49,723 nt of DNA from Propionivibrio sp. (GTDB lineage: Bacteria; Pseudomonadota; Gammaproteobacteria; Burkholderiales; Rhodocyclaceae): assembly GCF_016790145.1 (NCBI RefSeq), contig NZ_JAEUOI010000103.1, positions 1-49,723 on the forward strand. Direction: 5' to 3'. A program made the position numbers and the translations under genes. The notes beneath the pieces were generated by a model. The model did not search any database and was not told where the DNA came from. It saw nothing but the letters and a program-made list of their open reading frames with translations. Positions 1 to 8,953 of the stretch are shown in pieces. Position 1 is the stretch's first letter. Each line of letters opens with the position of its first letter.

Positions 1-138
1 ATTGCGCGTCTGGGTGGGTGGAAGGGCTATGCTTCTGAAGCCAAGCCCGGCCCCATCACCATGCTTCATGGATTGCAGCGCCTCTTAGCGATCTGCCAAG
101 GCTGGAAATTGGCTACAAAAGATGTGTGCATAGATTAG
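1..138 (+). mobile_element. IS4-family transposase, C-terminal end (cut by window edge)
   Basis: Frame 1 is open from the first base to a TAG at 136-138 and encodes 45 residues beginning IARLGGWKGY, with PGPITMLHGLQRL and ICQGWKLA following. This matches the C-terminal signature of IS4-family (IS50-like) transposases, where an LGG-W-G-x-PGP segment is followed by a GL-RL-I-GW stretch. The upstream part lies outside the window. The last 19 bases (120-138, AGATGTGTGCATAGATTAG) include the stop codon and resemble an inverted-repeat end of the IS50 group, whose mosaic end also starts AGATGTGT in this orientation. Repeat R-A begins at the very next base. The family call is fairly firm; the exact element end is inferred. 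Confidence 0.7.
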
Positions 139-197
139 CCCGCAGGGCGAAGGGTGCAAACCCCCTCTCCTGCGGGGGAGGGATGGGGTGAGGGCCA
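139..197. repeat. dispersed repeat R-A, copy 1 (truncated)
   Basis: About 59 bases match, in inverted orientation, the element at 38178-38237: CCCGCAGGG, then GGGTGCAAACCCCCTCTCC, then GGATGGGGTGAGGGCCA. The longer copy continues about 20 bases beyond CTGCGGG, whereas this copy stops exactly where the transposase tail ends. That suggests the IS interrupted the repeat. R-A is GC-rich and partly palindromic, like REP elements. The rest of this gap (198-257) shows nothing I recognise. Confidence 0.7.
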
Positions 198-257
198 GAC
201 ACTCGTCAAACTTGGTGGGGCGGCGGTCTCGCTGCCGCTTTTGAAATGTGCTGGCGC

Positions 258-1157
258 TCAGCCGATACGGTGTAAATGAAGGGACACCGACAGTTGCGCG
301 CCGAGCCAGCCGAGAGCGGCGCCAATCGCCGCCATTGCCGCGATGTTGCCGGGTGACAGGCCGCGCAGAACGAAGTTGCCGCCATACAGGGCGACGAGTT
401 CGCCGACCGGCGCCGCCAGCAGCAGGCCGGCGGAGCTGACCAGCAGTGCGGCAAAGAGTCCGCCGAGCGCGCCCTGCAGGGCGCCGAAATAATGGAATGG
501 CCGGCGGATGAAGGCATCGGTGGCGCCGATCAGTCGGGCGACCTCGATCTCGGTGGCCTGCGCCAGGATCTGCAGGCGGATGGTGTTGAAGGTGACGGCA
601 ACCAGCGCAGCGGCGAGCAGACCGGCGAGCAGGGTGATCGAGAGCTTGCCGATGCGCAGGAAGGCATCGAATCGTTTGACCCAGTCGGAATCAAGCTGGA
701 CATGGGCGACTTTCGGCCAGCCCGAGAAGGTGACGGCCAGCCGCTCCAGCGAGTCCGGCTGCGTATCTTCCGGTTCGACGATGAAGGCGTCCGGCAGCGG
801 GTTTTTCGGCAGGCTGGCGATGACTTCGGCCATTCCTTCGGACGCTTGCAGTCGCTTCAGTGCGTCATCCCTGGGAACAAAGCGCCAGTGGCCCGGTCGG
901 GCTTCGCGCAGTCGCGATTCGATTTCCTCGACTTCCTTTTTGCCGGCATCAAGCGCCATGAAAATGCTGATCTGCTGAACACCGGAGGCGCTGCCGGTGA
1001 TGCCGCGCAGATTGTCGAGCACGACCCAGCCGGCACTCGGCAACGCCAGCGCGATGCCGATGACCAGAAGCGACAGGAGGGTGTTGAGCGGTGAGGCAAG
1101 CAGCCGGCGCAGGGCGTCGCGCAGGGCGGCGAGGTGCTGGGCAAAGAAGCGCTTCAT
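258..1157 (-). CDS. ftsX: cell-division ABC transporter permease FtsX
   Basis: 299-residue membrane protein. FtsX pairs with FtsE at the division septum and controls peptidoglycan hydrolase activation in the periplasm; it is a signal transmitter more than a transporter. The sequence shows a basic cytoplasmic N-terminus, a first membrane helix at about residues 22-45, a periplasmic domain to about 170, and three more helices towards the C-terminus, which is the normal FtsX plan and length. The ATG at 1157 overlaps the ftsE stop by four bases (ATGA), so translation is probably coupled. In many betaproteobacteria rpoH follows ftsX; here an insertion-sequence end and a repeat follow instead. Confidence 0.95.
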   Translation of the reverse strand: MKRFFAQHLAALRDALRRLLASPLNTLLSLLVIGIALALPSAGWVVLDNLRGITGSASGVQQISIFMALDAGKKEVEEIESRLREARPGHWRFVPRDDALKRLQASEGMAEVIASLPKNPLPDAFIVEPEDTQPDSLERLAVTFSGWPKVAHVQLDSDWVKRFDAFLRIGKLSITLLAGLLAAALVAVTFNTIRLQILAQATEIEVARLIGATDAFIRRPFHYFGALQGALGGLFAALLVSSAGLLLAAPVGELVALYGGNFVLRGLSPGNIAAMAAIGAALGWLGAQLSVSLHLHRIG

Positions 1158-1816
1158 GCGGCACCTTCGAGCAGGCGACCGCGCTCAAGTCGAAGCACTC
1201 GCGGCGCACAACTCGCCATCCACTGCGGGTCGTGCGTGGCGATGACGAGGGTGACGCCAACCTGATGGAAGGCGCGAAAGATTTCAAGGATGGCAGCCGC
1301 CGATTCGGCGTCGAGATTGGCCGTCGGCTCGTCGGCGAGCAGGATGGCGGGGCGGTTGACGACCGCGCGGGCAATCGCCAGGCGTTGCTGTTCGCCGCCC
1401 GAAAGGGCAATCGGGTGAGCCTTTTCGCGCTCGAGCAGCCCGACCTTGTCGAGTGCGGCACGCGCCCGGCTGGCGGCTTCCCTGGCTGGCAGGCCGACGA
1501 TCGCCAGCGGCAGGAGGACGTTGTCCAGCACGCTGCGATCGAAGAGCAGCTTCTGGTCCTGAAAGATCAGACCGAAGTTGCGGCGCAGGTACGGAATGGC
1601 GCTCTTGCGCAGTGCGGCGAGATTCTGCCCGTTGATCACGATGCTGCCCGACGTTGGCCGCTCGATGGCGGCCAGCAGGCGGAACAAGGTCGATTTTCCG
1701 GCCCCCGAGTGGCCGCTGATGAAGACCATTTCACCAGCGTCGATTTCGAAACTGACGTCCTTGAGCGCTTCAAGACCTTCGGGGTAGCGTTTGCTTACGG
1801 TGGAACAGGCAATCAT
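1154..1816 (-). CDS. ftsE: cell-division ATP-binding protein FtsE
   Basis: ABC ATPase of the FtsEX complex. Visible motifs are Walker A GHSGAGKST, the signature LSGGEQQR, Walker B ILLADEP and the H-loop in IATHD. I place the start at the ATG at 1816 (protein begins MIACSTVSKRYPEG, 220 residues), the family's usual start and length. An in-frame ATG upstream at 1843 would add nine residues that fall into repeat R-C. The gene overlaps ftsX by four bases and is separated from ftsY by that repeat, which may separate the transcripts or form a stem-loop in a shared one. Confidence 0.95.
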   Translation of the reverse strand: MIACSTVSKRYPEGLEALKDVSFEIDAGEMVFISGHSGAGKSTLFRLLAAIERPTSGSIVINGQNLAALRKSAIPYLRRNFGLIFQDQKLLFDRSVLDNVLLPLAIVGLPAREAASRARAALDKVGLLEREKAHPIALSGGEQQRLAIARAVVNRPAILLADEPTANLDAESAAAILEIFRAFHQVGVTLVIATHDPQWMASCAPRVLRLERGRLLEGAA

Positions 1817-1834
1817 GGGTATCGGCTTGAACAT

Positions 1835-1953
1835 CCACCGCAAAGACGCAAAGCGGCAAAGTTTCGCAAAGGATTGAAGGTGGCCGGTTGGCCGGGATTG
1901 GGCTCTGATTTACCCTGCGTCATCTTTGTGCCCTTCGCGCCTTTGCTGTGGGT
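1835..1953. repeat. dispersed repeat R-C, copy 1
   Basis: This gap element has inverted arms. The left arm at 1835-1861 is built from CGCAAAGACGCAAAG-type units. The right arm at about 1918-1950 carries the reverse complement pattern CTTTG-CGCCTTTGC, with about 55 bases between. Similar elements with CGCAGAG-type heptamers lie at 34715-34811 and 39833-39930. The structure suggests a transcribed stem-loop or a small non-autonomous element. It lies between ftsY and ftsE. Confidence 0.6.
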
Positions 1954-1962
1954 TTTAGTTCG

Positions 1963-2961
1963 TCATCCCTCGAACAGCGCATCGACAAAGTCACGAGCAA
2001 CAAAGGGTCGCAGGTCGTCGATGCCTTCACCGATGCCGATAAAGCGGATCGGCTTCGGGCACTGGCGGGCGATGGCGGCAATGACGCCGCCCTTGGCCGA
2101 TCCGTCAAGTTTGGTGACGACGAGGCCGGTAACGCTAATCGACTTGTCGAAGGCTTTGACCTGCTGCAGCGCGTTCTGCCCAAAATTGGCGTCGAGTACT
2201 AGCAAAGTCTCGTGCGGGCCGCTGGGATCGGCCTTCTGGATGACGCGGCGCACCTTGGCGATTTCTTCCATCAGATGCAACTGGGTCGGCAGGCGACCGG
2301 CGGTATCGGCCAGAACGATGTCGATTCCGCGTGCCCTGGCGGCGGCGATGGCGTCGAAGATGACGGCCGCCGGATCGCCGGACTGCTGGGAAATAACCGT
2401 CACCTCGTTGCGTTCGCCCCAGGCTTGCAACTGCTCGCGAGCGGCTGCGCGGAAGGTGTCTCCGGCGGCCAGCAATACGGACAGGCCCTGGCCATGAAAG
2501 TATTTGGCCAGCTTGCCGATCGACGTCGTTTTGCCGGCGCCATTGACGCCGGCGATCATGATGATGAAGGGGCGATGCGAGGTGATTTCAAGCGGCTGTT
2601 CGAGCGGCAGCAGAAGTTGTATCAAGGCGGCCGAGAGCGCCTGCTGGATGCCTTCCGGGGTGTCGAGCTTGTCGCGCCTGGCACGGGTTTTGAGTTCGTC
2701 CAGCAGGTGCTGCGTAGCCTCCATGCCGACATCGCTGGTCAGTAGCAGGGTTTCCAGCTCTTCAAGCAGTTCGTCATCGACCTTGCCGCGCGAGAAAATC
2801 GATTTGAGTTTTCCGCCGAATTGCGCCCGCGTGCGCGCCAGGCCCGCCTTCAGGCGTTCGCGCCAGGAGGGTTGTGGTGGGGCGGAGGCCGGTTCAGGGA
2901 GCGATGCACTGTCCGTGGCAACGCCTTTAGCGTCGGCGGACTTCTTGAGGAAACCAAACAT
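1963..2961 (-). CDS. ftsY: signal recognition particle receptor FtsY
   Basis: 332-residue SRP GTPase that docks SRP-ribosome complexes at the inner membrane. After a short N-terminal stretch (no long acidic A domain as in E. coli) come the helical N domain and the G domain: GVNGAGKTTSIGKLA (G1), DTFRAAAREQL, DTAGRLPTQ (G3), TKLDGSAKGG (G4) and GIGEGIDDLRPF (G5). The motif usually written DAN/TTGQNAL reads DANFGQNAL here, so a normally small polar residue is replaced by phenylalanine. The gene is divergent from the M16 peptidase gene, with both promoters in the 95-base gap 2962-3056. Confidence 0.96.
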   Translation of the reverse strand: MFGFLKKSADAKGVATDSASLPEPASAPPQPSWRERLKAGLARTRAQFGGKLKSIFSRGKVDDELLEELETLLLTSDVGMEATQHLLDELKTRARRDKLDTPEGIQQALSAALIQLLLPLEQPLEITSHRPFIIMIAGVNGAGKTTSIGKLAKYFHGQGLSVLLAAGDTFRAAAREQLQAWGERNEVTVISQQSGDPAAVIFDAIAAARARGIDIVLADTAGRLPTQLHLMEEIAKVRRVIQKADPSGPHETLLVLDANFGQNALQQVKAFDKSISVTGLVVTKLDGSAKGGVIAAIARQCPKPIRFIGIGEGIDDLRPFVARDFVDALFEG

Positions 2962-3056
2962 GGTACTTTCTTGTCTCTAGGTGTTACGGGGAATGAGGCG
3001 ATGGTAAGATGCCCTCGCTAATTGACCTGCTTGCCAAATTTTAACAGAAGCCCTTC

Positions 3057-4436
3057 ATGACCAAACATTACTCACGACGAATCACCGCACTGACGGCCCT
3101 GTTTCTGGCGCTGGCTGTACCGGCGGCGGCACGGGCCAACCCCTTCGAACAGCAACTGGCGAATGGCCTGCGCGTCATCGTCAAGGAAGACCGGCGGGCG
3201 CCGACAGTGGCCAGCATGGTCTGGTATCGTGCCGGCAGCATGGACGAAACCAGTGGTACGACCGGCGTCGCGCATCTGCTCGAGCACATGATGTTCAAGG
3301 GTACGCCGAGCACCGGGCCGGGCGAGTTCAGCCGTCTGGTCGCCGCTGCCGGCGGGCGCGACAACGCATTCACCAGCAAGGATTACACCGCCTACTTCCA
3401 GCAGGTGCCGAAGCAGAAGCTGGAGCAGATGATGCAGCTCGAAGCGGATCGCATGCGGCATCTGACCCTCGACCCCAATGAGTTCGCGCAGGAAATCAAG
3501 GTGGTCATGGAAGAGCGCCGGCTGCGAACCGACGATCAGCCGCAGGCGCTGCTGATGGAACAGATGAGCGCCGTGGCACTGCAGGCGCACCCCTACCGGG
3601 TGCCGGTCATCGGCTGGATGAACGATCTGGAAAGCATGACGGCGCAGGACGCACGCGACTGGTATGAGCGCTGGTATGTGCCAAACAACGCCTACCTGGT
3701 GGTGGTCGGCGATGTCGATCATCAGGAGGTGTTCAGGCTGGCCGAGAAGTATTACGGGTCGCTGGCGCCACGCGCCTTGCCCATACGCAAGCCGCAGGTC
3801 GAGCCGGAACAAACCGGTATTCGACGCCTGACGGTCAAGGCCCCGGCCGAACTGCCGGTGGTGCTGATGGCCTACAAGGTGCCGGTGATTCGCGATGTGG
3901 ACAAGGATGTCGATCCCTACGCGCTTGAAATGCTCGCCGCCATTCTTGACGGCCATGAGGCGGCGCGCTTCTCGAAGAACCTGATCCGCGAACAGCGGCT
4001 GGCGACTTCGGCGGGTGTCGGCTACGACTCGACGTCGCGCGGCCCGGGCCTTTTTTATCTGCTCGGTTCGCCGAGCGAGGGCAAAACGCGCGCCCAGCTG
4101 GAGCTTGGTTTGCGCGCCGAAATTGCGCGTATTGCCAGGGAGGGCGTAGCCGCCGACGAACTGGCGCGCGCCAGGGCGCAACTGGTCGCCAGCCAGATTT
4201 ACAAGCTCGATTCGATGTTTGCCCAGGCCATGGAAATCGGCCAGCTCGAAGCCGCCGGGATTCCCTATCAGTCGAACACGAGAATGATTGAAAAACTGCA
4301 AGCGGTGACGGCTGAACAGGTCAGGGCCGTGGCGCAGAAATATTTCCGTGACGAGCAACTGACGGTTGCCGAACTCGACCCGCAAGCCCTGCCGCAGACG
4401 CCGCGCCCACGCTCGGCGCCCGCCGGCCGGCATTGA
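3057..4436 (+). CDS. M16-family zinc peptidase, active subunit
   Basis: 459 residues with a cleavable signal peptide (about 1-27, ending AAARA), so it acts in the periplasm. The inverted zinc motif HxxEH is present as HLLEH at residues 73-77, with the distal glutamate pair at 152-153 at the expected spacing. This marks a catalytically competent pitrilysin/processing-protease-like enzyme. The next gene encodes a homologue without the motif; such active/inactive pairs form a two-subunit clamshell protease in this family. The substrate is unknown. A weak ribosome site (GAAG) precedes the ATG. Confidence 0.92.
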   Translation: MTKHYSRRITALTALFLALAVPAAARANPFEQQLANGLRVIVKEDRRAPTVASMVWYRAGSMDETSGTTGVAHLLEHMMFKGTPSTGPGEFSRLVAAAGGRDNAFTSKDYTAYFQQVPKQKLEQMMQLEADRMRHLTLDPNEFAQEIKVVMEERRLRTDDQPQALLMEQMSAVALQAHPYRVPVIGWMNDLESMTAQDARDWYERWYVPNNAYLVVVGDVDHQEVFRLAEKYYGSLAPRALPIRKPQVEPEQTGIRRLTVKAPAELPVVLMAYKVPVIRDVDKDVDPYALEMLAAILDGHEAARFSKNLIREQRLATSAGVGYDSTSRGPGLFYLLGSPSEGKTRAQLELGLRAEIARIAREGVAADELARARAQLVASQIYKLDSMFAQAMEIGQLEAAGIPYQSNTRMIEKLQAVTAEQVRAVAQKYFRDEQLTVAELDPQALPQTPRPRSAPAGRH

Positions 4437-4446
4437 GAGAATTCCG

Positions 4447-5742
4447 ATGAAACTAGCCAAACTGCTTGCTCTGCTTTGCTTTTGTCTGGCCGGCCGCATG
4501 GCCGAAGCCGGACCGAAGATCGAACACTGGATTGCTCCTTCCGGTGCCCGCGTTTTCTTTGTCGAAAACCACACCCTGCCGATTCTCGACGTGCAGGTGG
4601 ATTTCGCCGCCGGAACGTCATTCGACCCCCCAGGTCAGTCCGGTCTCGCGGCACTGACCCAGGGGCTGCTCGACATGGGTGTGCAGGGCATGGATGAAAC
4701 GCAAATCTCCAACCGCCTGGCCGATCTGGGTGCGCTACTGACCGGTAGCGCGGATATGGATCGGGCTTCGCTCAGTCTGCGTACGCTTTCGGCGGACGAC
4801 ATGCGTAACCCGGCGCTCGATGTATTGCGTGCGGTGCTGACTACTCCCCAGTTTCCGCCCAAGGTTTTCGAGCGTGAACGGGCACGCACCGTGGTGGCCT
4901 TGAAGGAAGCGCTGACGCGCCCCGAGGCGATTGCCAACAAGGCATTCTGGGCGGCGATGTACCCGCAGCACCCGTATGGGCGGCAGGCCTCGCCGGAGTC
5001 GGTAAATGCCCTGCAGCGCGCCGACCCGGCGACCTTCTACCGCAAGCACTATACGGCACAACGGTGCAGCGTGTCGATCGTCGGCGACCTCTCGCGGGCG
5101 CAGGCGGAAGCGCTGGCACAGCAGCTCACGGCAGGCTTGCCTTCGGGCGGCCCGGTGGCCGCGCTGGGTGTGCCGCAACTGCCGGCGGCGCTCGAACAAC
5201 GCATCGCCCACCCGGCCGCACAAGCTCACGTTCTGCTCGGCTTGCCGGCGCTCAAGCGCGGCGATCCCAACTTCTTTGCGCTGATTGTCGGCAACTACTC
5301 GCTCGGTGGCGGTGGCTTTGTTTCGCGGCTGATGAAGGAAGTGCGCGAGAAGCGCGGTTATGCCTACAGCGTGCATAGTTATTTTCTTCCGCTGGCACAG
5401 CCCGGGCCTTTCCAGATCGGCTTGCAGACGAAAAAGGCACAGGCCAACGATGCCTTGAAGGTGACACGCGAAGTGCTCGCCGGCTTTCTTGCCGAAGGTC
5501 CGGGCGAAGCCGAGTTGCAGGCGGCAAAACAGAACCTGGTCGGCAGCTTCCCGCTACGTCTGGACAGCAATCGCAAGATTCTTGAGAATGTGGCCGTGAT
5601 CGGTTTTTATGGTTTGCCGCTCGACTACCTTGATCACTATGCCGAAAATGTCGAGAAGGTCACGACGGCCGAGATCAAGGCGGCCTTTGCGCGCCATGTG
5701 CGGCCGGAGAACATGGTCACGGTGGTGGTCGCTGGCGAGTAA
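4447..5742 (+). CDS. M16-family peptidase-like protein, inactive subunit
   Basis: 431 residues with a signal peptide ending near MAEAG. The M16 fold is clear, but the position of HxxEH reads GLAALTQG, so the zinc ligands are gone. The C-terminal part keeps the glycine-rich GGGGFVSRLMKEVREKRG segment and the following RGYAYSV, the substrate-clamp R/Y motif of partner subunits. It starts 10 bases after the active subunit gene; I chose the ATG at 4447 because it gives the signal peptide and has GAGAG upstream. Upstream in-frame codons would add a basic tail that overlaps the previous gene. Confidence 0.9.
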   Translation: MKLAKLLALLCFCLAGRMAEAGPKIEHWIAPSGARVFFVENHTLPILDVQVDFAAGTSFDPPGQSGLAALTQGLLDMGVQGMDETQISNRLADLGALLTGSADMDRASLSLRTLSADDMRNPALDVLRAVLTTPQFPPKVFERERARTVVALKEALTRPEAIANKAFWAAMYPQHPYGRQASPESVNALQRADPATFYRKHYTAQRCSVSIVGDLSRAQAEALAQQLTAGLPSGGPVAALGVPQLPAALEQRIAHPAAQAHVLLGLPALKRGDPNFFALIVGNYSLGGGGFVSRLMKEVREKRGYAYSVHSYFLPLAQPGPFQIGLQTKKAQANDALKVTREVLAGFLAEGPGEAELQAAKQNLVGSFPLRLDSNRKILENVAVIGFYGLPLDYLDHYAENVEKVTTAEIKAAFARHVRPENMVTVVVAGE

Positions 5743-5757
5743 GGCTGAAGTCCTCTT

Positions 5758-7087
<1,330 letters not shown>

Positions 7088-7090
7088 GCG

Positions 7091-8722
7091 CTATCCGACA
7101 ACGACGAAGCTTACGCGTTCAAAATCGGGGCCTTCATCCAGTACGTGAATCAGTTTCATGCGCCAGGGTTTGTCCGCATTGATCTCGAGGATGCGTCCGG
7201 CTCGATACCAGCCCTGCGGAATGACCAGCGATTGATCGGTACCGACCGAGGGAACGGCGGGCAGCAGGAAAGCACGGCTATACCTTTCGTTGTGCACAGA
7301 GCCCTGGCCGAGCGGGCGGGCGGCAACGGCCTGCGGGATGCCGGCCAGGGCGGCGACCCCGGCAATCAGGCCGCCCTTCTGCTCCTGCATCAGCCAGGTT
7401 GTCTGTGCCAGCAGAAAACGTTCACCTTCATTTGGGCAGATGGCCAGTAACTGCCCGTGCGCCATTTTCTTGCCTGCGGCGCCGCGCATCAGACGAAAGC
7501 CGTTTGGCGATTGATTCACCACTTCCCATTGATCAAGCGTGAAACCAAGCAACTCCTGGCGCACTGCCAGTTCCTGCGTCGGGTCGACCATGTGACGGAA
7601 GGCGAACAGACTCTCGAATTCCAGTCGGGAGTAGGTGCGAACGTTTTCCGGCGTCAACTCCTTGCCGGAAATGTAGTAATACATCGCATCAAAACCAATG
7701 CACAGCTTGGCTATCCCCGAAGTGGTACGGCGGTGGAATTTTCGTTTGACGCGCGCCTGCGTCCAGGGACGGGCAAGGTGTTCGAGTAGCCGCCGGCATT
7801 GGCCTGACGAGCAATCCTCGCCGAGGCCGATCTGCGCCGGAGGGATTTTCTGCCTCAACTTCTGGCGAATCTCGCTCATATGCGTGGCCAGACGCGAGGT
7901 GTCGAGTCGGCGCAAATGCACGATCTGCTGACAGTCGGATGTCAAACGCAGGCCGACGTCCTGACTCAGGTCGATAACAAACTGTGGCAAAGGCTCGCCC
8001 GCTACGGCGGGGTGCAGGCTGACGAGATGTGACCAGTTGCTGGCCCAGCGACGAACCAGGTTCTGTTCGCGGATCGAGAGGCTGTAAGGACCGGCCAGTT
8101 CGGAGAGCAGCACACTGAGAAAGGCTGAAGTGCAATGCGTGTTGCGCCCCAGCGGATCGAGGGTGTCGAGAACGGGGAGGGTGACTACCCCCCATTTCTC
8201 GGCAGCGGCGTAATAACCATGCAGATCAAGCCACAGGCCCGGTGGCAATTCACGCCGGGCACGCTGGTGTTCGACAATTGCCAAGCCTGCATAATAAATG
8301 CTGCGGTGCAAAGTCAGCGCTATGCGTAACAGGTGCCCGGCGTCGACTGCTGCGCTGTCAAGTCTGGCGTAGTGAGCATAGGCCTTGGCCATTTTGAGCC
8401 AGGTGGCAATGACCTGACGGAAACATCCCTCCTCATTCTCGTCCAGTGGCAGAGGTTTGTTGATGTAATGTCGGGCCAGTTCTTCATCGACAAAACAGAG
8501 GGGTTCCCGTAATTGTTCGAGCAGATTGAGATAGACGTCGGCCTGGAGTGGCGACTGCAGCAGGCTATCGAGAAAGTGGTTAATCTCGTTTTCTGCCTTT
8601 TGCGGGTTGGCCAAAGTCAGGAGAGAAAGCATCTGCAGCCCGGTTTGCAGATCCGGGATGGTCATGGTGCTCGGCATCGGGTTGATCACAGTGCTCATCG
8701 ATCGGGCAACCCTTGTTGACAT
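7091..8722 (-). CDS. conserved hypothetical protein with PilZ-like motifs
   Basis: 543 residues, soluble, largely helical for the first 320 residues with no signal or membrane segment. I do not recognise the N-terminal region. The C-terminal part shows RxxxR (RKFHR, 327-331) and, much later, NxSxxG (NQSPNG, 403-408), followed by beta-rich sequence. These are the two c-di-GMP contact motifs of PilZ domains, but about 70 residues apart instead of the usual 20-30, so this is either an atypical PilZ with an insertion or chance. The second in-frame ATG, at 8698, is an equally good start. It sits downstream of a dynamin-like gene on the same strand, 231 bases away. A role in c-di-GMP signalling is a hypothesis. 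Confidence 0.6.
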   Translation of the reverse strand: MSTRVARSMSTVINPMPSTMTIPDLQTGLQMLSLLTLANPQKAENEINHFLDSLLQSPLQADVYLNLLEQLREPLCFVDEELARHYINKPLPLDENEEGCFRQVIATWLKMAKAYAHYARLDSAAVDAGHLLRIALTLHRSIYYAGLAIVEHQRARRELPPGLWLDLHGYYAAAEKWGVVTLPVLDTLDPLGRNTHCTSAFLSVLLSELAGPYSLSIREQNLVRRWASNWSHLVSLHPAVAGEPLPQFVIDLSQDVGLRLTSDCQQIVHLRRLDTSRLATHMSEIRQKLRQKIPPAQIGLGEDCSSGQCRRLLEHLARPWTQARVKRKFHRRTTSGIAKLCIGFDAMYYYISGKELTPENVRTYSRLEFESLFAFRHMVDPTQELAVRQELLGFTLDQWEVVNQSPNGFRLMRGAAGKKMAHGQLLAICPNEGERFLLAQTTWLMQEQKGGLIAGVAALAGIPQAVAARPLGQGSVHNERYSRAFLLPAVPSVGTDQSLVIPQGWYRAGRILEINADKPWRMKLIHVLDEGPDFERVSFVVVG

Positions 8723-8953
8723 GTCATGGAAATTGGCCGGGGATTGAATTCATCATGTCGCCGACGCCCCGCACTACGTATCCAATTGATCTGCTGGCGA
8801 GGGGGCAAGAAAAGAAACCTGAGGCACTTCCCTCGGGGGTGGCAAAATCCCGAAACGGGTTGTTCCACAAGTTCATGGCTAAGGCCATTTCGGCCCCTGT
8901 GAATCCATAATTTCTGATGGTGTACATTCATTGGAATTCAGGTGTTGAAACGA

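Noticed and set aside
1091-2497. 468-codon open frame antisense to ftsE and ftsY
   Set aside because: It crosses two well-defined genes and the intergenic repeat, and its product resembles nothing.
3072-4574. 500-codon open frame antisense to the M16 peptidase genes
   Set aside because: The sense strand encodes clear M16 motifs; the antisense frame has low-complexity His/Arg-rich content typical of shadow frames.
8724-8927. 67-codon ORF on the minus strand between the dynamin-like gene and the PilZ-like gene
   Set aside because: Its composition shows no signal, membrane or domain pattern, no ribosome site stands out, and it runs up to the start of the next gene, so it is probably leader sequence.
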